A stretch of 64,000 bases of DNA from Myxococcales bacterium (GTDB lineage Bacteria; Myxococcota; Bradymonadia; UBA7976; UBA1532): the NCBI GenBank assembly GCA_020633515.1, contig JACKDM010000001.1:1-64000 (forward strand), written 5' to 3'. Below are positions 34,225 through 43,122 of this stretch, one piece after another. Position 1 is the stretch's first letter, and each line of letters opens with the position of its first letter. A model generated the notes under the pieces. That model worked only from the letters and a program-made list of their open reading frames with translations, was not told the DNA's origin and did no database searches. Made by a program: the position numbers and the translations under genes.

Positions 34225-37107
34225 ATGAGCAGGTCTGCGCTCATCACGGTCGTCGCGGTCATCGCGGTCATCACGGCTCTGCGCGTCGCCCCGGCGGCGG
34301 CCGCGCCCGATGGCACCGCGTACACCCTCTTCGAGTCGGGGCAGGCGCGACCGCTCGCGCTGTCACCCGATGGCAAGAGCCTCGCCGCGCTCAACACACC
34401 CGACAACCGGGTCGAGCTCTTTGCGATCGGCGCCGGCGGCCGGCTGATGCCACGCGGATCGGTCGCGGTGGGATACGAGCCGGTCGCGCTCGCCTGGCGC
34501 GACGGGCGCGAGCTGTGGGTGGTCAACCACGTCTCCGACAGCGTCAGCGTCGTGCGCCTCGACCTCGCGGTGCTGCGCGGCGGGGCGGGGCCGGTCGGGC
34601 AGGTCGTGCGCACGCTCCTCGTCGGCGACGAGCCGGCCGACATCGCCTTCGCGGGACCCAACCGCAGCCGCGCGTTCATCACCAGCGCGCGGCGGGGGCA
34701 GAACGTCACCCCGGCGGCGCTCGGCGCGCGCGGCGTCGACCCGGCGCTGACGACGCCGGGGGTGGGGCGGGCGATCGTGTGGGTCTATGCGGCCGACGGC
34801 GAGGCCGAGAGCGTCGGCGGCACCCCGCTGACCCGGATCGAGCTCTTCACCGACTCGCCGCGCGCGCTGGCGGTGTCACCCGATGGCAGCCGCGTCTTCG
34901 CGGCCGGGTTTCGCACCGGCAACCGCACCGCGTCGGTGCCGGCGCAGGTGTGGCGCAACAGCGGCTGGGTGCAAGAGGAGCTCGCCGGCGTGCCGCAGCA
35001 GGCGATGAGCCTGCTCGTGCGGCTCGTCGGCGACCGCTGGCTGACCCACGACGGCCTCGACTTCACCGACAAGATGCGCTTCACCCTGCCCGACGAGGAT
35101 GTCTTCGTCATCGATGCCATGGCGCCGGTGCCCCGCGCCCTGCCCGGCGCGGTCTACGCCGGGGTCGGCACCGTGCTGTATGGCATGGCGGTCAACCCGC
35201 AGAACGGCAACGTCTACGTCGTCAACACCGACGCGCGCAACCACGCCGGCGACGAGCAGGCGGTGCGCTGCGACGCGACGCGCAACCGGGTGACGGTGCT
35301 CACCCCCGGCGGGCAGGTGCACCCGCGGGAGCTCGACACCCACCTGCCCACGATCGGTGATCGCTGCGCGGTGCCCGGCGCGGTGGCCGATCTCAGCCTC
35401 GCGATCCCGAGCGCGATCACGGTCGCGCCCGACGGGCGGCGGGCGTTTCTGACCGCGCTCGGCGCCGACGCGCTCGCGATCGTCGACACCGAGCGGCTCG
35501 AGAGCGACCGCCACCGCACCCACGCCGATGACATCGTGCGCCTGACCGGCGGCGGACCGACCGGGGTGGTGCATCACCCGCTGCACGACGTCGCCTATGT
35601 GCTCACCCGCTTCGACGATGGCATCTCGGTCGTCGACGTGAGCCGCCGCGCCGAGGTGCAGCACCTGCGGATGCACTCGCCCGAGCCACCGGCGGTCACC
35701 CGGGGGCGGCGCCTCCTCTTCGACGCGCGGCGCACGTCCAGGAACGGGCAGATGGCATGCGCGAGCTGCCATGTCTTCGCCCACACCGATCACCTCGGCT
35801 GGGATCTCGGCAACCGCGACGCCGAGGTGCTGCCGACGATGGTGCATCCCTTCATCCCCGAGCAGCTCCTCCCCGGGCTGATGCCGCGGCTCGAAGAGAG
35901 CATCTACGTGCACCAGCAGCTCAAGGGCGTGATGGTCACCCAGAGCCTGCGCGGCCTCGACAACCACGGCCCGATGCACTGGCGGGGCGATCGCTACGAC
36001 GAGCGGGTGTGGTTCCCCACCCTGCGTCCGAGCGTGCAGCCCGACCTCGGCCTCTTCGACGAGCGCGCGGCGTTCAAGTCGTTCAATGGCACCTTCGTCT
36101 CGCTGCACGGCCTCGACGCCGAGCTGCCCGACGCCGACATGGAGGCGCTCACCGAGTATGTGATGCGCCTCACCTACCCGCCCAATGCCATCCGCAACCT
36201 CGATGACAGCCTCACGCCGCAGCAGGCGCGGGGGCGGGCGCGCTACTTCGACCACGAGCGCCCGGCCGACGCCATCGGGCCGTGCATCGACTGCCATGTG
36301 CTCGATCGCCGGGGCAACGCCGAGTTCGGGGTGGCGCGCCCGGGCTTCTTCGGGACCGACGGGCGCATCACCTTCGACGCGCTCCCGCAGCTCTTCAAGG
36401 TCCCGCACCTGCGAAACCTCTACGAGAAGGCCGGCATGTTCGGCACCGCCAAGATGCTCTTCATCCAGGAGAATCCGCTCTTCGTCGACGACTTCGGGCG
36501 CGACTTCGACGCCTTCGCCCACTTCGGCCGCCAGATCCGCGGCTTCGGCTTCGCGCACGACGGCAGCCTCGACGCGGTGCAGCGCTACCTCAACGCGATC
36601 CCGTTCCGGCATCGGCCGCCCGAGCCGGAGGAGATCCCGTTCGTGGGCGATGTCGAGCACGTCGGGATCGCCGAGCGCGAGACCCGCGACGACCTCGCCG
36701 CCTTCATCATGGCCTACCCCGGCAACCTCGCCCCGATCGTCGCCCAGCAGCTCACCGTCAGCGACCGCAACCTCGCCGCCGCCGCCGCGCGGCTGACCCT
36801 GCTCGTGCAGCGCCACGACGCCGGCGACTGCGAGCTCGTCGTGCGCCGGGTCCTCGGCGGGCGCGAGTGCGGCTTCTACTATCTCGGCGGCGGCCTCTTC
36901 GTCGACGACCGCGGCGTCCAGATCGCCTTGCTCGGGCTGCTGCGCGACCTCGCGACCTCGCCGCTGACCTTCACCTGCACCGCGCCCGGCGACGGCCGCC
37001 GGCTCGCGCTCGACCGCGACCAGGACGCGCTCCTCGACGGCACCGAGCTCGAGCTCGGCAGCGATCCGCAGGATCCGCGCAGCCCCGGGCGCATCGCCGC
37101 GCCCTGA
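34225..37107 (+). CDS. Beta-propeller/di-haem peroxidase-like periplasmic protein
   Basis: 960 residues. A signal peptide (residues 1-26) is followed by a YVTN-type beta-propeller (about 30-490; blades such as RPLALSPDGKSLAALN, PRALAVSPDGSRVFAAGF). A MauG/cytochrome c peroxidase-like region has two haem sites, CASCH (Cys near 512) and CIDCH (near 687). The C-terminal end DRDQDALLDGTELELGSDP resembles a calcium-binding thrombospondin-type-3 repeat. Likely periplasmic or cell-surface electron-transfer or peroxidase protein; substrate unknown. No cytochrome maturation genes are nearby. The role of the following AraC-type regulator gene in its control is open. Confidence 0.85.
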   Translation: MSRSALITVVAVIAVITALRVAPAAAAPDGTAYTLFESGQARPLALSPDGKSLAALNTPDNRVELFAIGAGGRLMPRGSVAVGYEPVALAWRDGRELWVVNHVSDSVSVVRLDLAVLRGGAGPVGQVVRTLLVGDEPADIAFAGPNRSRAFITSARRGQNVTPAALGARGVDPALTTPGVGRAIVWVYAADGEAESVGGTPLTRIELFTDSPRALAVSPDGSRVFAAGFRTGNRTASVPAQVWRNSGWVQEELAGVPQQAMSLLVRLVGDRWLTHDGLDFTDKMRFTLPDEDVFVIDAMAPVPRALPGAVYAGVGTVLYGMAVNPQNGNVYVVNTDARNHAGDEQAVRCDATRNRVTVLTPGGQVHPRELDTHLPTIGDRCAVPGAVADLSLAIPSAITVAPDGRRAFLTALGADALAIVDTERLESDRHRTHADDIVRLTGGGPTGVVHHPLHDVAYVLTRFDDGISVVDVSRRAEVQHLRMHSPEPPAVTRGRRLLFDARRTSRNGQMACASCHVFAHTDHLGWDLGNRDAEVLPTMVHPFIPEQLLPGLMPRLEESIYVHQQLKGVMVTQSLRGLDNHGPMHWRGDRYDERVWFPTLRPSVQPDLGLFDERAAFKSFNGTFVSLHGLDAELPDADMEALTEYVMRLTYPPNAIRNLDDSLTPQQARGRARYFDHERPADAIGPCIDCHVLDRRGNAEFGVARPGFFGTDGRITFDALPQLFKVPHLRNLYEKAGMFGTAKMLFIQENPLFVDDFGRDFDAFAHFGRQIRGFGFAHDGSLDAVQRYLNAIPFRHRPPEPEEIPFVGDVEHVGIAERETRDDLAAFIMAYPGNLAPIVAQQLTVSDRNLAAAAARLTLLVQRHDAGDCELVVRRVLGGRECGFYYLGGGLFVDDRGVQIALLGLLRDLATSPLTFTCTAPGDGRRLALDRDQDALLDGTELELGSDPQDPRSPGRIAAP

Positions 37108-37123
37108 TCGGGGCGCGAGCGGC

Positions 37124-37129
37124 TATCCT
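37124..37129 (+). promoter_or_regulatory. -10 element TATCCT of the GlxA-type regulator
   Basis: TATCCT ends 6 nt before the ATG at 37136. No ribosome-binding site and no good -35 were seen, so this may be a leaderless start. Confidence 0.35.
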
Positions 37130-37135
37130 CGACCG

Positions 37136-38101
37136 ATGCGCATCGACATCCTCGCCGTCGACGGCCTCTTCGACACCGGCCTCTCCACCCTGCTCGACTG
37201 CTTCGCGCTCGCCGCCGGGATCGCCGCGCGCGACGACGGCGAGGGGCCGCGCTTCGCCGTGCGGCGGGTCGGCGTGCGCCCCGCGGTGCGCACCGGCCAC
37301 GGGCTCCCGGTGCCGCTCGACGCGGTCGTCGACCCGGGCTCGCCCGCGCCCGCGGTCGTGATCGTGCCCGCGCTCGGCTGCGTCACCCCCGCCGCCGTCG
37401 AGGCCGCGCTCGCCCGCGACGAGGTCGCCGCCGCCGGCGCGGTGCTGCGGGCGTGGGGCGCGGCGGGCGCGCTCGTCGCCGGCGCCTGCACCGGGACCTT
37501 CGTGCTCGCCGCGGCCGGGGTGCTCGACGACCGCCCGGCGACGACGACGTGGTGGCTCGAGCCCGACTTCCGCCGCCGCTTCCCGCGGGTCGAGCTCGAC
37601 ACCGCCCGCATGGTCGTGCCCGGCCCCGGCTGCGTCACCGCCGGCGCCGCGCTCGCCCACGTCGACCTCGCGCTGTGGCTCATCCGCCAGCACAGCCCGC
37701 AGCTCGCCGAGCGCACCGCGCGCTACCTGCTCATCGACGCGCGCCCGTCGCAGGCCACCTTCGCGATGGCCGATCACATCGCGCACACCGACGAGATCGT
37801 GCGCCGCTTCGAGGGCTTCGCCCGCGACCGCCTGCGCGACTTCTCGATGGTCGACGCCGCGGCCGCGCTCGGGACGACGCCGCGCACCTTGCAGCGCCGC
37901 CTGCACCGCGCGCTCGGGCGCACCCCGATCGCCTATGTGCAGGACCTGCGCGTCGAGGCGGCGCTGCACCTGCTGCAGACGACCGAGCAGACGCTCTTCG
38001 AGGTCGCCGAGGCGGTGGGCTACGCCGATCCGGTGACGCTGCGCACGCTGCTGCGGCGCAAGACCGGGCGCGGGATCCGGGCGATCCGGCAGGGACGGTG
38101 A
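37136..38101 (+). CDS. GlxA family transcriptional regulator (DJ-1/PfpI plus AraC HTH)
   Basis: 321 residues. N-terminal amidase-like DJ-1/PfpI domain (about 1-180; VAGACTGTFVLAAAG holds the nucleophile-elbow Cys). C-terminal AraC helix-turn-helix pair (about 215-320; FSMVDAAAALGTTPRTLQRRLHRALGRTPIAYVQDLRVEAALHLL). Members regulate metabolism of quaternary amines, arginine or other amino compounds, and the ligand here is unknown. It starts 28 nt after the di-haem gene and ends 1 nt before the convergent lipid kinase. Confidence 0.93.
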   Translation: MRIDILAVDGLFDTGLSTLLDCFALAAGIAARDDGEGPRFAVRRVGVRPAVRTGHGLPVPLDAVVDPGSPAPAVVIVPALGCVTPAAVEAALARDEVAAAGAVLRAWGAAGALVAGACTGTFVLAAAGVLDDRPATTTWWLEPDFRRRFPRVELDTARMVVPGPGCVTAGAALAHVDLALWLIRQHSPQLAERTARYLLIDARPSQATFAMADHIAHTDEIVRRFEGFARDRLRDFSMVDAAAALGTTPRTLQRRLHRALGRTPIAYVQDLRVEAALHLLQTTEQTLFEVAEAVGYADPVTLRTLLRRKTGRGIRAIRQGR

Positions 38102-38102
38102 G

Positions 38103-39011
38103 CTACCCGGCGAGCGGCGCGGCGACGGCCGGCTGCGGCACCATGAAGCGCACGCAGCCCGGCCGGATGGTGAAGCGCACCGGGATCTGCCCGCATGACT
38201 CGCCGTCGACGCTGAAGCGCAGGCTCGGGCTGCCGCTGATGTGCACCTCGCGGCCGCGGTCGGCCCAGACGTGCGGCGAGTCGAGGTGCTGCCCGAGCGC
38301 GAAGTCGAGGCCGAGGCCGGCGCGCTCGCCGAGCTCGGCGGCGGTGACCGCGAGCACGTCGATGGTGCGATCGGCGGCGTCGGCCTCGGGCGCGAACTCG
38401 AAGCCGCCGGCGTAACGCCCGTTGGCGACCATCAGCGCGCACGCCTCGACGACCTGCACCCGCCCGTCGACCTCGATGGTGTAGGCGCCGCAGCCGAGCT
38501 TGGGGATCACCTCGATCGAGGCGCGCAGGTAGGCGAGCGCCTTCCAGCGGGCCTTGGTCTCGTCGTCGAGCGCGGCCTCGATCTCTTCGGCGAAGCCCGC
38601 CGTCGCGGCGTTGACCACCCAGCGGGTCCCCTCGGCGTCGCTCATCTGGATGAGGTCGATCGGGTGCACGACCCCATCGCGGGTCAGGTCGAGCGCGGCG
38701 GCCGGGTCGTCGAGCGGCACGCCGAGGGTCTTGGCGAGGTCGTTGGCGGTGCCGAGCGGCACCACCGCGAGCGCGGGCGGCGGGCGCTCGGCGACGGCGC
38801 TGACGAGGTCGTGCAGCGTGCCGTCGCCGCCGCCGAGCGCGAGCACGTCGACGCCCTCGTCGACCGCGCGGCGGGCGGCGGCGATGGCGTCCTCGCGGCT
38901 CTCCGAGGCGTGCACCTCGATCCACGGTCGCTCGGCGAGCGCCGCGCGCAGCATCTCTTGCAGCCGGCCCTGCCCGGCCTTGGGGTTGACGATCAGCAGC
39001 CGTCGGGTCAC
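38103..39011 (-). CDS. Diacylglycerol/lipid kinase (YegS/DagK family)
   Basis: 302 residues of the DAGK catalytic family. VNPKAGQG at the N-terminus, LGGGDGTLHDLVSAV (nucleotide-binding GGGDGT) and VPLGTANDLAKTLG are the key motifs. The C-terminal lobe includes YAGGFEFAPEADAADRTIDV. Phosphorylates a diacylglycerol, ceramide-type lipid or related acceptor at the inner membrane. The GTG start at 39011 is supported by GGAGG. The frame is open further upstream but that part does not look coded. It is divergent from the MATE gene. Confidence 0.92.
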   Translation of the reverse strand: MTRRLLIVNPKAGQGRLQEMLRAALAERPWIEVHASESREDAIAAARRAVDEGVDVLALGGGDGTLHDLVSAVAERPPPALAVVPLGTANDLAKTLGVPLDDPAAALDLTRDGVVHPIDLIQMSDAEGTRWVVNAATAGFAEEIEAALDDETKARWKALAYLRASIEVIPKLGCGAYTIEVDGRVQVVEACALMVANGRYAGGFEFAPEADAADRTIDVLAVTAAELGERAGLGLDFALGQHLDSPHVWADRGREVHISGSPSLRFSVDGESCGQIPVRFTIRPGCVRFMVPQPAVAAPLAG

Positions 39012-39148
39012 CCGGATCCTCCGCGAAGCGAGCGGCGCGAAACGCACCGTCTCAGCGACGCGCCAGGCCCCGGCGGCGTCACACCCCACGTCGTCGAATT
39101 CACCCGCCTCGCCGGCCACGCCGACGGCGCGCACCCTCGGAGCCTCGA

Positions 39149-40528
39149 TTGCCCCCGCCGATCTCCCTCACCGACGGCCCCGTCGACCGCACCCTGCTGC
39201 GCCTCGCGCTGCCCATGGTCGCCGGCATCGTCGCCATCATGCTCTTCAACATCGTCGACACCTGGTTCATCGGCCAGCTCGGCGCCGAGCAGCTCGCCGC
39301 GATGACCTTCACCTTCCCGGTCGTCATGGTCGTCAACAGCGTCACGATGGGCATCGGCGTCGGCGCCTCGGCGGTGATCGCGCGCGCCATCGGGCAGGGT
39401 GACACCAGCGGGGTGCGGCGGCTGACCACCGACGCGCTGCTGCTCGCCGTCGGCCTCGTCACCGTGCTCGCCTCGATCGGGCTCGCCACCATCGACCCGC
39501 TCTTCACCCTGCTCGGCGCCGAGCCGCGGCTCTTGCCGATGATCCACGACTACATCGCGCCGGTGTACCTCGGGCTCGGCTTCCTGGTGATCCCGATGGT
39601 GGGCAACGCCGCGATCCGCGCGACCGGCGACACCAAGACCCCGAGCGTGATCATGATGTGCGCCGGGCTCGTCAACCTCGTGCTCGACCCGCTGCTGATC
39701 TTCGGGATCGGCCCGTTCCCGCGGCTCGAGCTCTTCGGCGGCGCGCTCGCGACGGTGATCTCGTGGGTGATCACCCTCATCGCGGCGCTGTGGGTGCTCG
39801 GGCGGCGCCTCGGCATGATCAGCTTCACGCGGCCCTCGGGGCGCGCGGTGCTCGCGTCGTGGCGGGCGATCCTCTACGTCGGCCTGCCGGCGGCGGCGAC
39901 CTACCTGCTCGTCCCGTTCGCCAACGGCGTGCTCACCCGCTTCGTCTCGGCGCACGGCCCCGCGCCGGTCGCGGGCTTCGGCGTCGGCGGGCGGGTCGAG
40001 TCGCTGGCGCTCATCGCGGTGATGGCGGTCGCGACGGGGCTCGCGCCGTTCGTCGGGCAGAACTTCGGCGCGCGCCGCTGCGACCGGATCCGCGAGGCGC
40101 TGCGGCTCGGGATCCGCTTCTCGCTGCTGTGGGGGCTCGGGATGGCGGCGCTGCTCGCGGTGCTCGGGCCGACGATCGGCGGCTGGTTCTCCGACGATCC
40201 GGCGGTGATCGAGACCGCCGAGCACTACCTGTGGCTGGTGCCGATCTCGTATGGCGCCTACGGCGTCGCGATGCAGGTCAACACGACCTTCAACGCGCTC
40301 AACCGCCCGCTGCGCTCGGCGGCGCTGATCACGATCCGCCTCTTCGTGCTCGCGCTGCCGCTCGCCTGGGCGGGCGGCGAGCTGTGGGGCACCGAAGGCA
40401 TCTTCGCCGGGCTCTCGATCGGCAACCTCGCCGCCGGGCTCGTCGCCTATGCCTTCGTCTTCCGATTCCTGCGCACCGCCGAGGAGGAGGCCGCCGCCGC
40501 GCCCGAGCCGGCGCCGCTCGGCGGTTGA
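39149..40528 (+). CDS. MATE family efflux transporter
   Basis: 459 residues, twelve predicted membrane helices. LALPMVAGIVAIMLFNIVDTWFIGQLG, GIGVGASAVIARAIGQGD, GNAAIRATGDTKTP and GFGVGGRVESLALIAVMAVATGLAPFVGQNFGA are typical MATE/DinF-type segments. It would export cationic compounds, drugs or lipid-linked molecules with Na+ or H+. The start is TTG at 39149 with GGAG upstream. The next gene begins 39 nt after its stop. Confidence 0.92.
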   Translation: MPPPISLTDGPVDRTLLRLALPMVAGIVAIMLFNIVDTWFIGQLGAEQLAAMTFTFPVVMVVNSVTMGIGVGASAVIARAIGQGDTSGVRRLTTDALLLAVGLVTVLASIGLATIDPLFTLLGAEPRLLPMIHDYIAPVYLGLGFLVIPMVGNAAIRATGDTKTPSVIMMCAGLVNLVLDPLLIFGIGPFPRLELFGGALATVISWVITLIAALWVLGRRLGMISFTRPSGRAVLASWRAILYVGLPAAATYLLVPFANGVLTRFVSAHGPAPVAGFGVGGRVESLALIAVMAVATGLAPFVGQNFGARRCDRIREALRLGIRFSLLWGLGMAALLAVLGPTIGGWFSDDPAVIETAEHYLWLVPISYGAYGVAMQVNTTFNALNRPLRSAALITIRLFVLALPLAWAGGELWGTEGIFAGLSIGNLAAGLVAYAFVFRFLRTAEEEAAAAPEPAPLGG

Positions 40529-40531
40529 GGC

Positions 40532-40560
40532 TTGCAATCGCGCCCGTCGCCCGGTAGGCA
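40532..40560 (+). promoter_or_regulatory. Promoter of the glycosyltransferase, leaderless geometry
   Basis: TTGCAA (40532-40537), a 17-nt spacer and TAGGCA (40555-40560) lie 7 nt before the ATG at 40568. No ribosome-binding site. Confidence 0.35.
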
Positions 40561-40567
40561 GCCCGGC

Positions 40568-41254
40568 ATGATCGTCGACGCCGTCATCCCCGCCCTCGAC
40601 GAGGCGGAGAACATCGCGCGGGTGGTCGAGAGCCTCGGCCCCTATGGCTTGCGGCGGGTCGTCGTCGCCGACAACGGCAGCCGCGACGACACCGCGGCGG
40701 TCGCGCGCGCGGCGGGCGCCGAGGTGGTGCACGAGCCGCGGCGGGGCTACGGCGCCGCCTGCCTCGCCGGGATCGCGCGGCTGCGGATCGAGCCGCCGGG
40801 CGCGGTGCTCTTCCTCGACGGCGACGGCGCCGACGACGTGCGGCGGGTGCCGGCGCTGCTCGCGCCGCTGCGGGCCGGCGAGGCCGATCTGGTGGTGGGC
40901 TCGCGCACCCTCGGCCGCGCCGAGCCGGGCGCGATCACGCCGGTGCAGCGCTTCGGCAACGTGCTCTCGGGCGCGCTCGTCAGCGCCTTCTTCGGGGTGC
41001 GCTTCACCGATCTCGGGCCGTTTCGCGCGATCACCTGGCCCGGTCTCACGCTGCTCCAGATGGCCGATCGTGACTTCGGCTGGACGGTCGAGATGCAGGC
41101 CAAGGCGGCGCGGCGGGGGCTGCGCTGCGTCGAGGTCCCCGTCGACGCCCGCGCGCGCACCGCGGGGCAGAGCAAGGTCTCGGGCACGATCAAGGGATCG
41201 GTCAAGGCCGGGGTGAAGATCCTCTACACGATCGGTCGGGAGGCGCTGCGATGA
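40568..41254 (+). CDS. Family 2 glycosyltransferase
   Basis: 228 residues of the GT-A fold: VDAVIPALDEAENIARVVESL, DNGSRDDTAAVARAAGAEVV, RRGYGAACLAGIARL and the metal-binding DGDGADD. The absence of C-terminal membrane helices points to a cytoplasmic enzyme similar to glucosyl-3-phosphoglycerate or polyprenyl-phosphate glycosyltransferases. It overlaps the next gene (ATGA). This pairing of a GT2 and a DUF2064 protein is a common arrangement. Acceptor unknown. Confidence 0.88.
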   Translation: MIVDAVIPALDEAENIARVVESLGPYGLRRVVVADNGSRDDTAAVARAAGAEVVHEPRRGYGAACLAGIARLRIEPPGAVLFLDGDGADDVRRVPALLAPLRAGEADLVVGSRTLGRAEPGAITPVQRFGNVLSGALVSAFFGVRFTDLGPFRAITWPGLTLLQMADRDFGWTVEMQAKAARRGLRCVEVPVDARARTAGQSKVSGTIKGSVKAGVKILYTIGREALR

Positions 41255-41928
41255 CATCCGGCGATGACATCTCCCAGCGGCTGATGGTCTTCGCCAAGGC
41301 GCCGGTGCCGGGCCGGGTCAAGACCCGCCTCGCGCTGCCGCCGACGACCGCGGCGCGCTTGCAGGCGGCGTTCGTGCGCGACGTGGTCGCCCGCCACCTC
41401 CAGCCGGGGCGCCGGGTGACGGTGTGGCGCGCGCTCGACCTCGACCACCCGCTGTGGGCCGAGCTCTGCGCCGAGCACGGCGTCGCGCTCGCGGCGCAGG
41501 GCGAGGGTGACCTCGGCGCGCGCATGGCGGCGGCGTTCGCGGTCGAGCTCGCGGCGGGCGGGCCGGTGGTGATCGTGGGGACCGACAGCCCGAGCCTGCC
41601 GCCGCGGCTGGTCGACGCCGCGTTCGCCGCGCTCGCCGAGGTGCCGGCGGTGATCGGGCCGGCGAGCGATGGCGGCTACTACCTGCTCGGGCTGCGCGGC
41701 GCGGCGCCGCCGGTCTTCGAAGGCATCGAGTGGGGCACCGAGACCGTGCTCGCGCGCACCCTCGCGGCGCTCGCGGCGAGCGGCACGGCGTTCCGCGTGC
41801 TCGACCCGTGGTACGACGTCGACCGGCCCGACGACCTCGTGCTCTTGCGCCACCACCTCCCGAGCCTGATCGCCGCGGGCGACCCGCCGCCGCTGCGCAC
41901 GATCGCGGCGCTCGACGATCTCATCTGA
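41251..41928 (+). CDS. DUF2064/TIGR04282 glycosyltransferase-A-like protein
   Basis: 225 residues. MVFAKAPVPGRVKTRLALP at the N-terminus, VIVGTDSPSLPPRLVDAAFAAL and PASDGGYYLLGLRG are the family hallmarks (rSAM/selenodomain-associated transferase 1). It has a nucleotide-sugar or nucleotidyltransferase fold, and its function is still uncharacterised. The start overlaps the GT2 stop, so the two are coupled. Confidence 0.9.
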   Translation: MTSGDDISQRLMVFAKAPVPGRVKTRLALPPTTAARLQAAFVRDVVARHLQPGRRVTVWRALDLDHPLWAELCAEHGVALAAQGEGDLGARMAAAFAVELAAGGPVVIVGTDSPSLPPRLVDAAFAALAEVPAVIGPASDGGYYLLGLRGAAPPVFEGIEWGTETVLARTLAALAASGTAFRVLDPWYDVDRPDDLVLLRHHLPSLIAAGDPPPLRTIAALDDLI

Positions 41929-41940
41929 GATAGAAGGCAT

Positions 41941-43122
41941 ATGGCAGCCTACTGCGAGACCCTCGACCGGCTCTTTGCGCTGCATCGCTTCGGTGAGAAG
42001 CTCGACCTGACGAACGCGCGCACCCTCGACGCCCGCCTCGGCCACCCGCTCGGCGCCTATCGCTCGGTGATCATCGGCGGCACCAATGGCAAAGGCAGCA
42101 CCTCGGCGTTCCTCGACGCGGTGCTGCGCGCGCGCGGGCTGCGGGTGGGGCTCTACACCTCGCCGCATCTCATGAGCTTCCGCGAGCGGATCCGGGTCGA
42201 CGGCGAAGACATCGACGAAGCCACCGTGACCGCGACGGCGCCGCGGGTGATCGAGCTCTGCGATGAGATCGGCGGCTCCTTCTTCGAAGCCTCGTGGGCG
42301 CTCGCGGCGCGGATCTTCGCCGACGCGAAGGTCGACGTCGTCGTGTGGGAGGTCGGGCTCGGCGGCCGCCTCGACGCGACGAACGCGTGTGATCCCGAGG
42401 TCTCGGCGGTGGTCTCGGTGGGGCTCGACCACATGAACGTGCTCGGCGCGACGGTGCCCGCGATCGCCGCCGAGAAGGCCGCGATCTACCGCCCCGGCCG
42501 CCCGGCGCTGACGACCGCGGGCGCGGACGCGCTCCCGACGCTGCGCCGCTTCGCGCCGCAGCTCGAGGTGATCGAGGCGCGCGCCGGGCTGCCTCCCCTC
42601 CCCTTGCCGGGCGCGCACCAGCGGCGCAACGCGAGCCTCGCGCTCGCGATGGCCGAGGCGATGGGCCACCCGGGGCCGGCGACCGATCTGCTCGGCGTGC
42701 GCTGGCCGGGGCGCGCGGAGCGGATCGGCGACGTGGTGATCGACTGCGCGCACAACCCGCACGGCGCGACGGCGCTGGCGGCGTGGATCGACGAGGCGGG
42801 GCTCGGGCCGCTGCACGTCGTCTTCGGCGCGATGGCCGACAAGGCGGTCGACGAGGTCGCGGCGATCCTCGCGCCGCGGGCGGCGAGCGTGGCGCTGGTG
42901 ACACCCGACTACCGGCGGCGGCTGCTCGCCGAGGACGCGGCGCGCTGCTTCGCGGGGCACCCGGCGGTGGAGGTGGTGGGCCCGGTCGCCGCCGCGCTCG
43001 ATCGGCGGCCGCGCGATCGGGTGACGCTGGTCGCGGGGTCGTGCTTCCTGGCGGGCGAGGCGCGGGCGCATCTGCTCGGGGTGCCCTACCCGGAGTGTGG
43101 GATCCGCACGCTGGCGCGCTGA
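41941..43122 (+). CDS. folC: Folylpolyglutamate/dihydrofolate synthase
   Basis: ATP-dependent ligase that makes dihydrofolate from dihydropteroate and glutamate and/or extends the polyglutamate tail. 393 residues. Mur-ligase-like motifs: GGTNGKGSTSAFLDAVLRARG (P-loop), TSPHLMSFRERI, EVGLGGRLDATNA, GLDHMNVLG and DCAHNPHG. It begins 12 nt after the DUF2064 gene. Its stop is directly followed (0 nt) by the stop of the convergent CPBP gene. It looks ordinary for the family. Confidence 0.94.
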   Translation: MAAYCETLDRLFALHRFGEKLDLTNARTLDARLGHPLGAYRSVIIGGTNGKGSTSAFLDAVLRARGLRVGLYTSPHLMSFRERIRVDGEDIDEATVTATAPRVIELCDEIGGSFFEASWALAARIFADAKVDVVVWEVGLGGRLDATNACDPEVSAVVSVGLDHMNVLGATVPAIAAEKAAIYRPGRPALTTAGADALPTLRRFAPQLEVIEARAGLPPLPLPGAHQRRNASLALAMAEAMGHPGPATDLLGVRWPGRAERIGDVVIDCAHNPHGATALAAWIDEAGLGPLHVVFGAMADKAVDEVAAILAPRAASVALVTPDYRRRLLAEDAARCFAGHPAVEVVGPVAAALDRRPRDRVTLVAGSCFLAGEARAHLLGVPYPECGIRTLAR

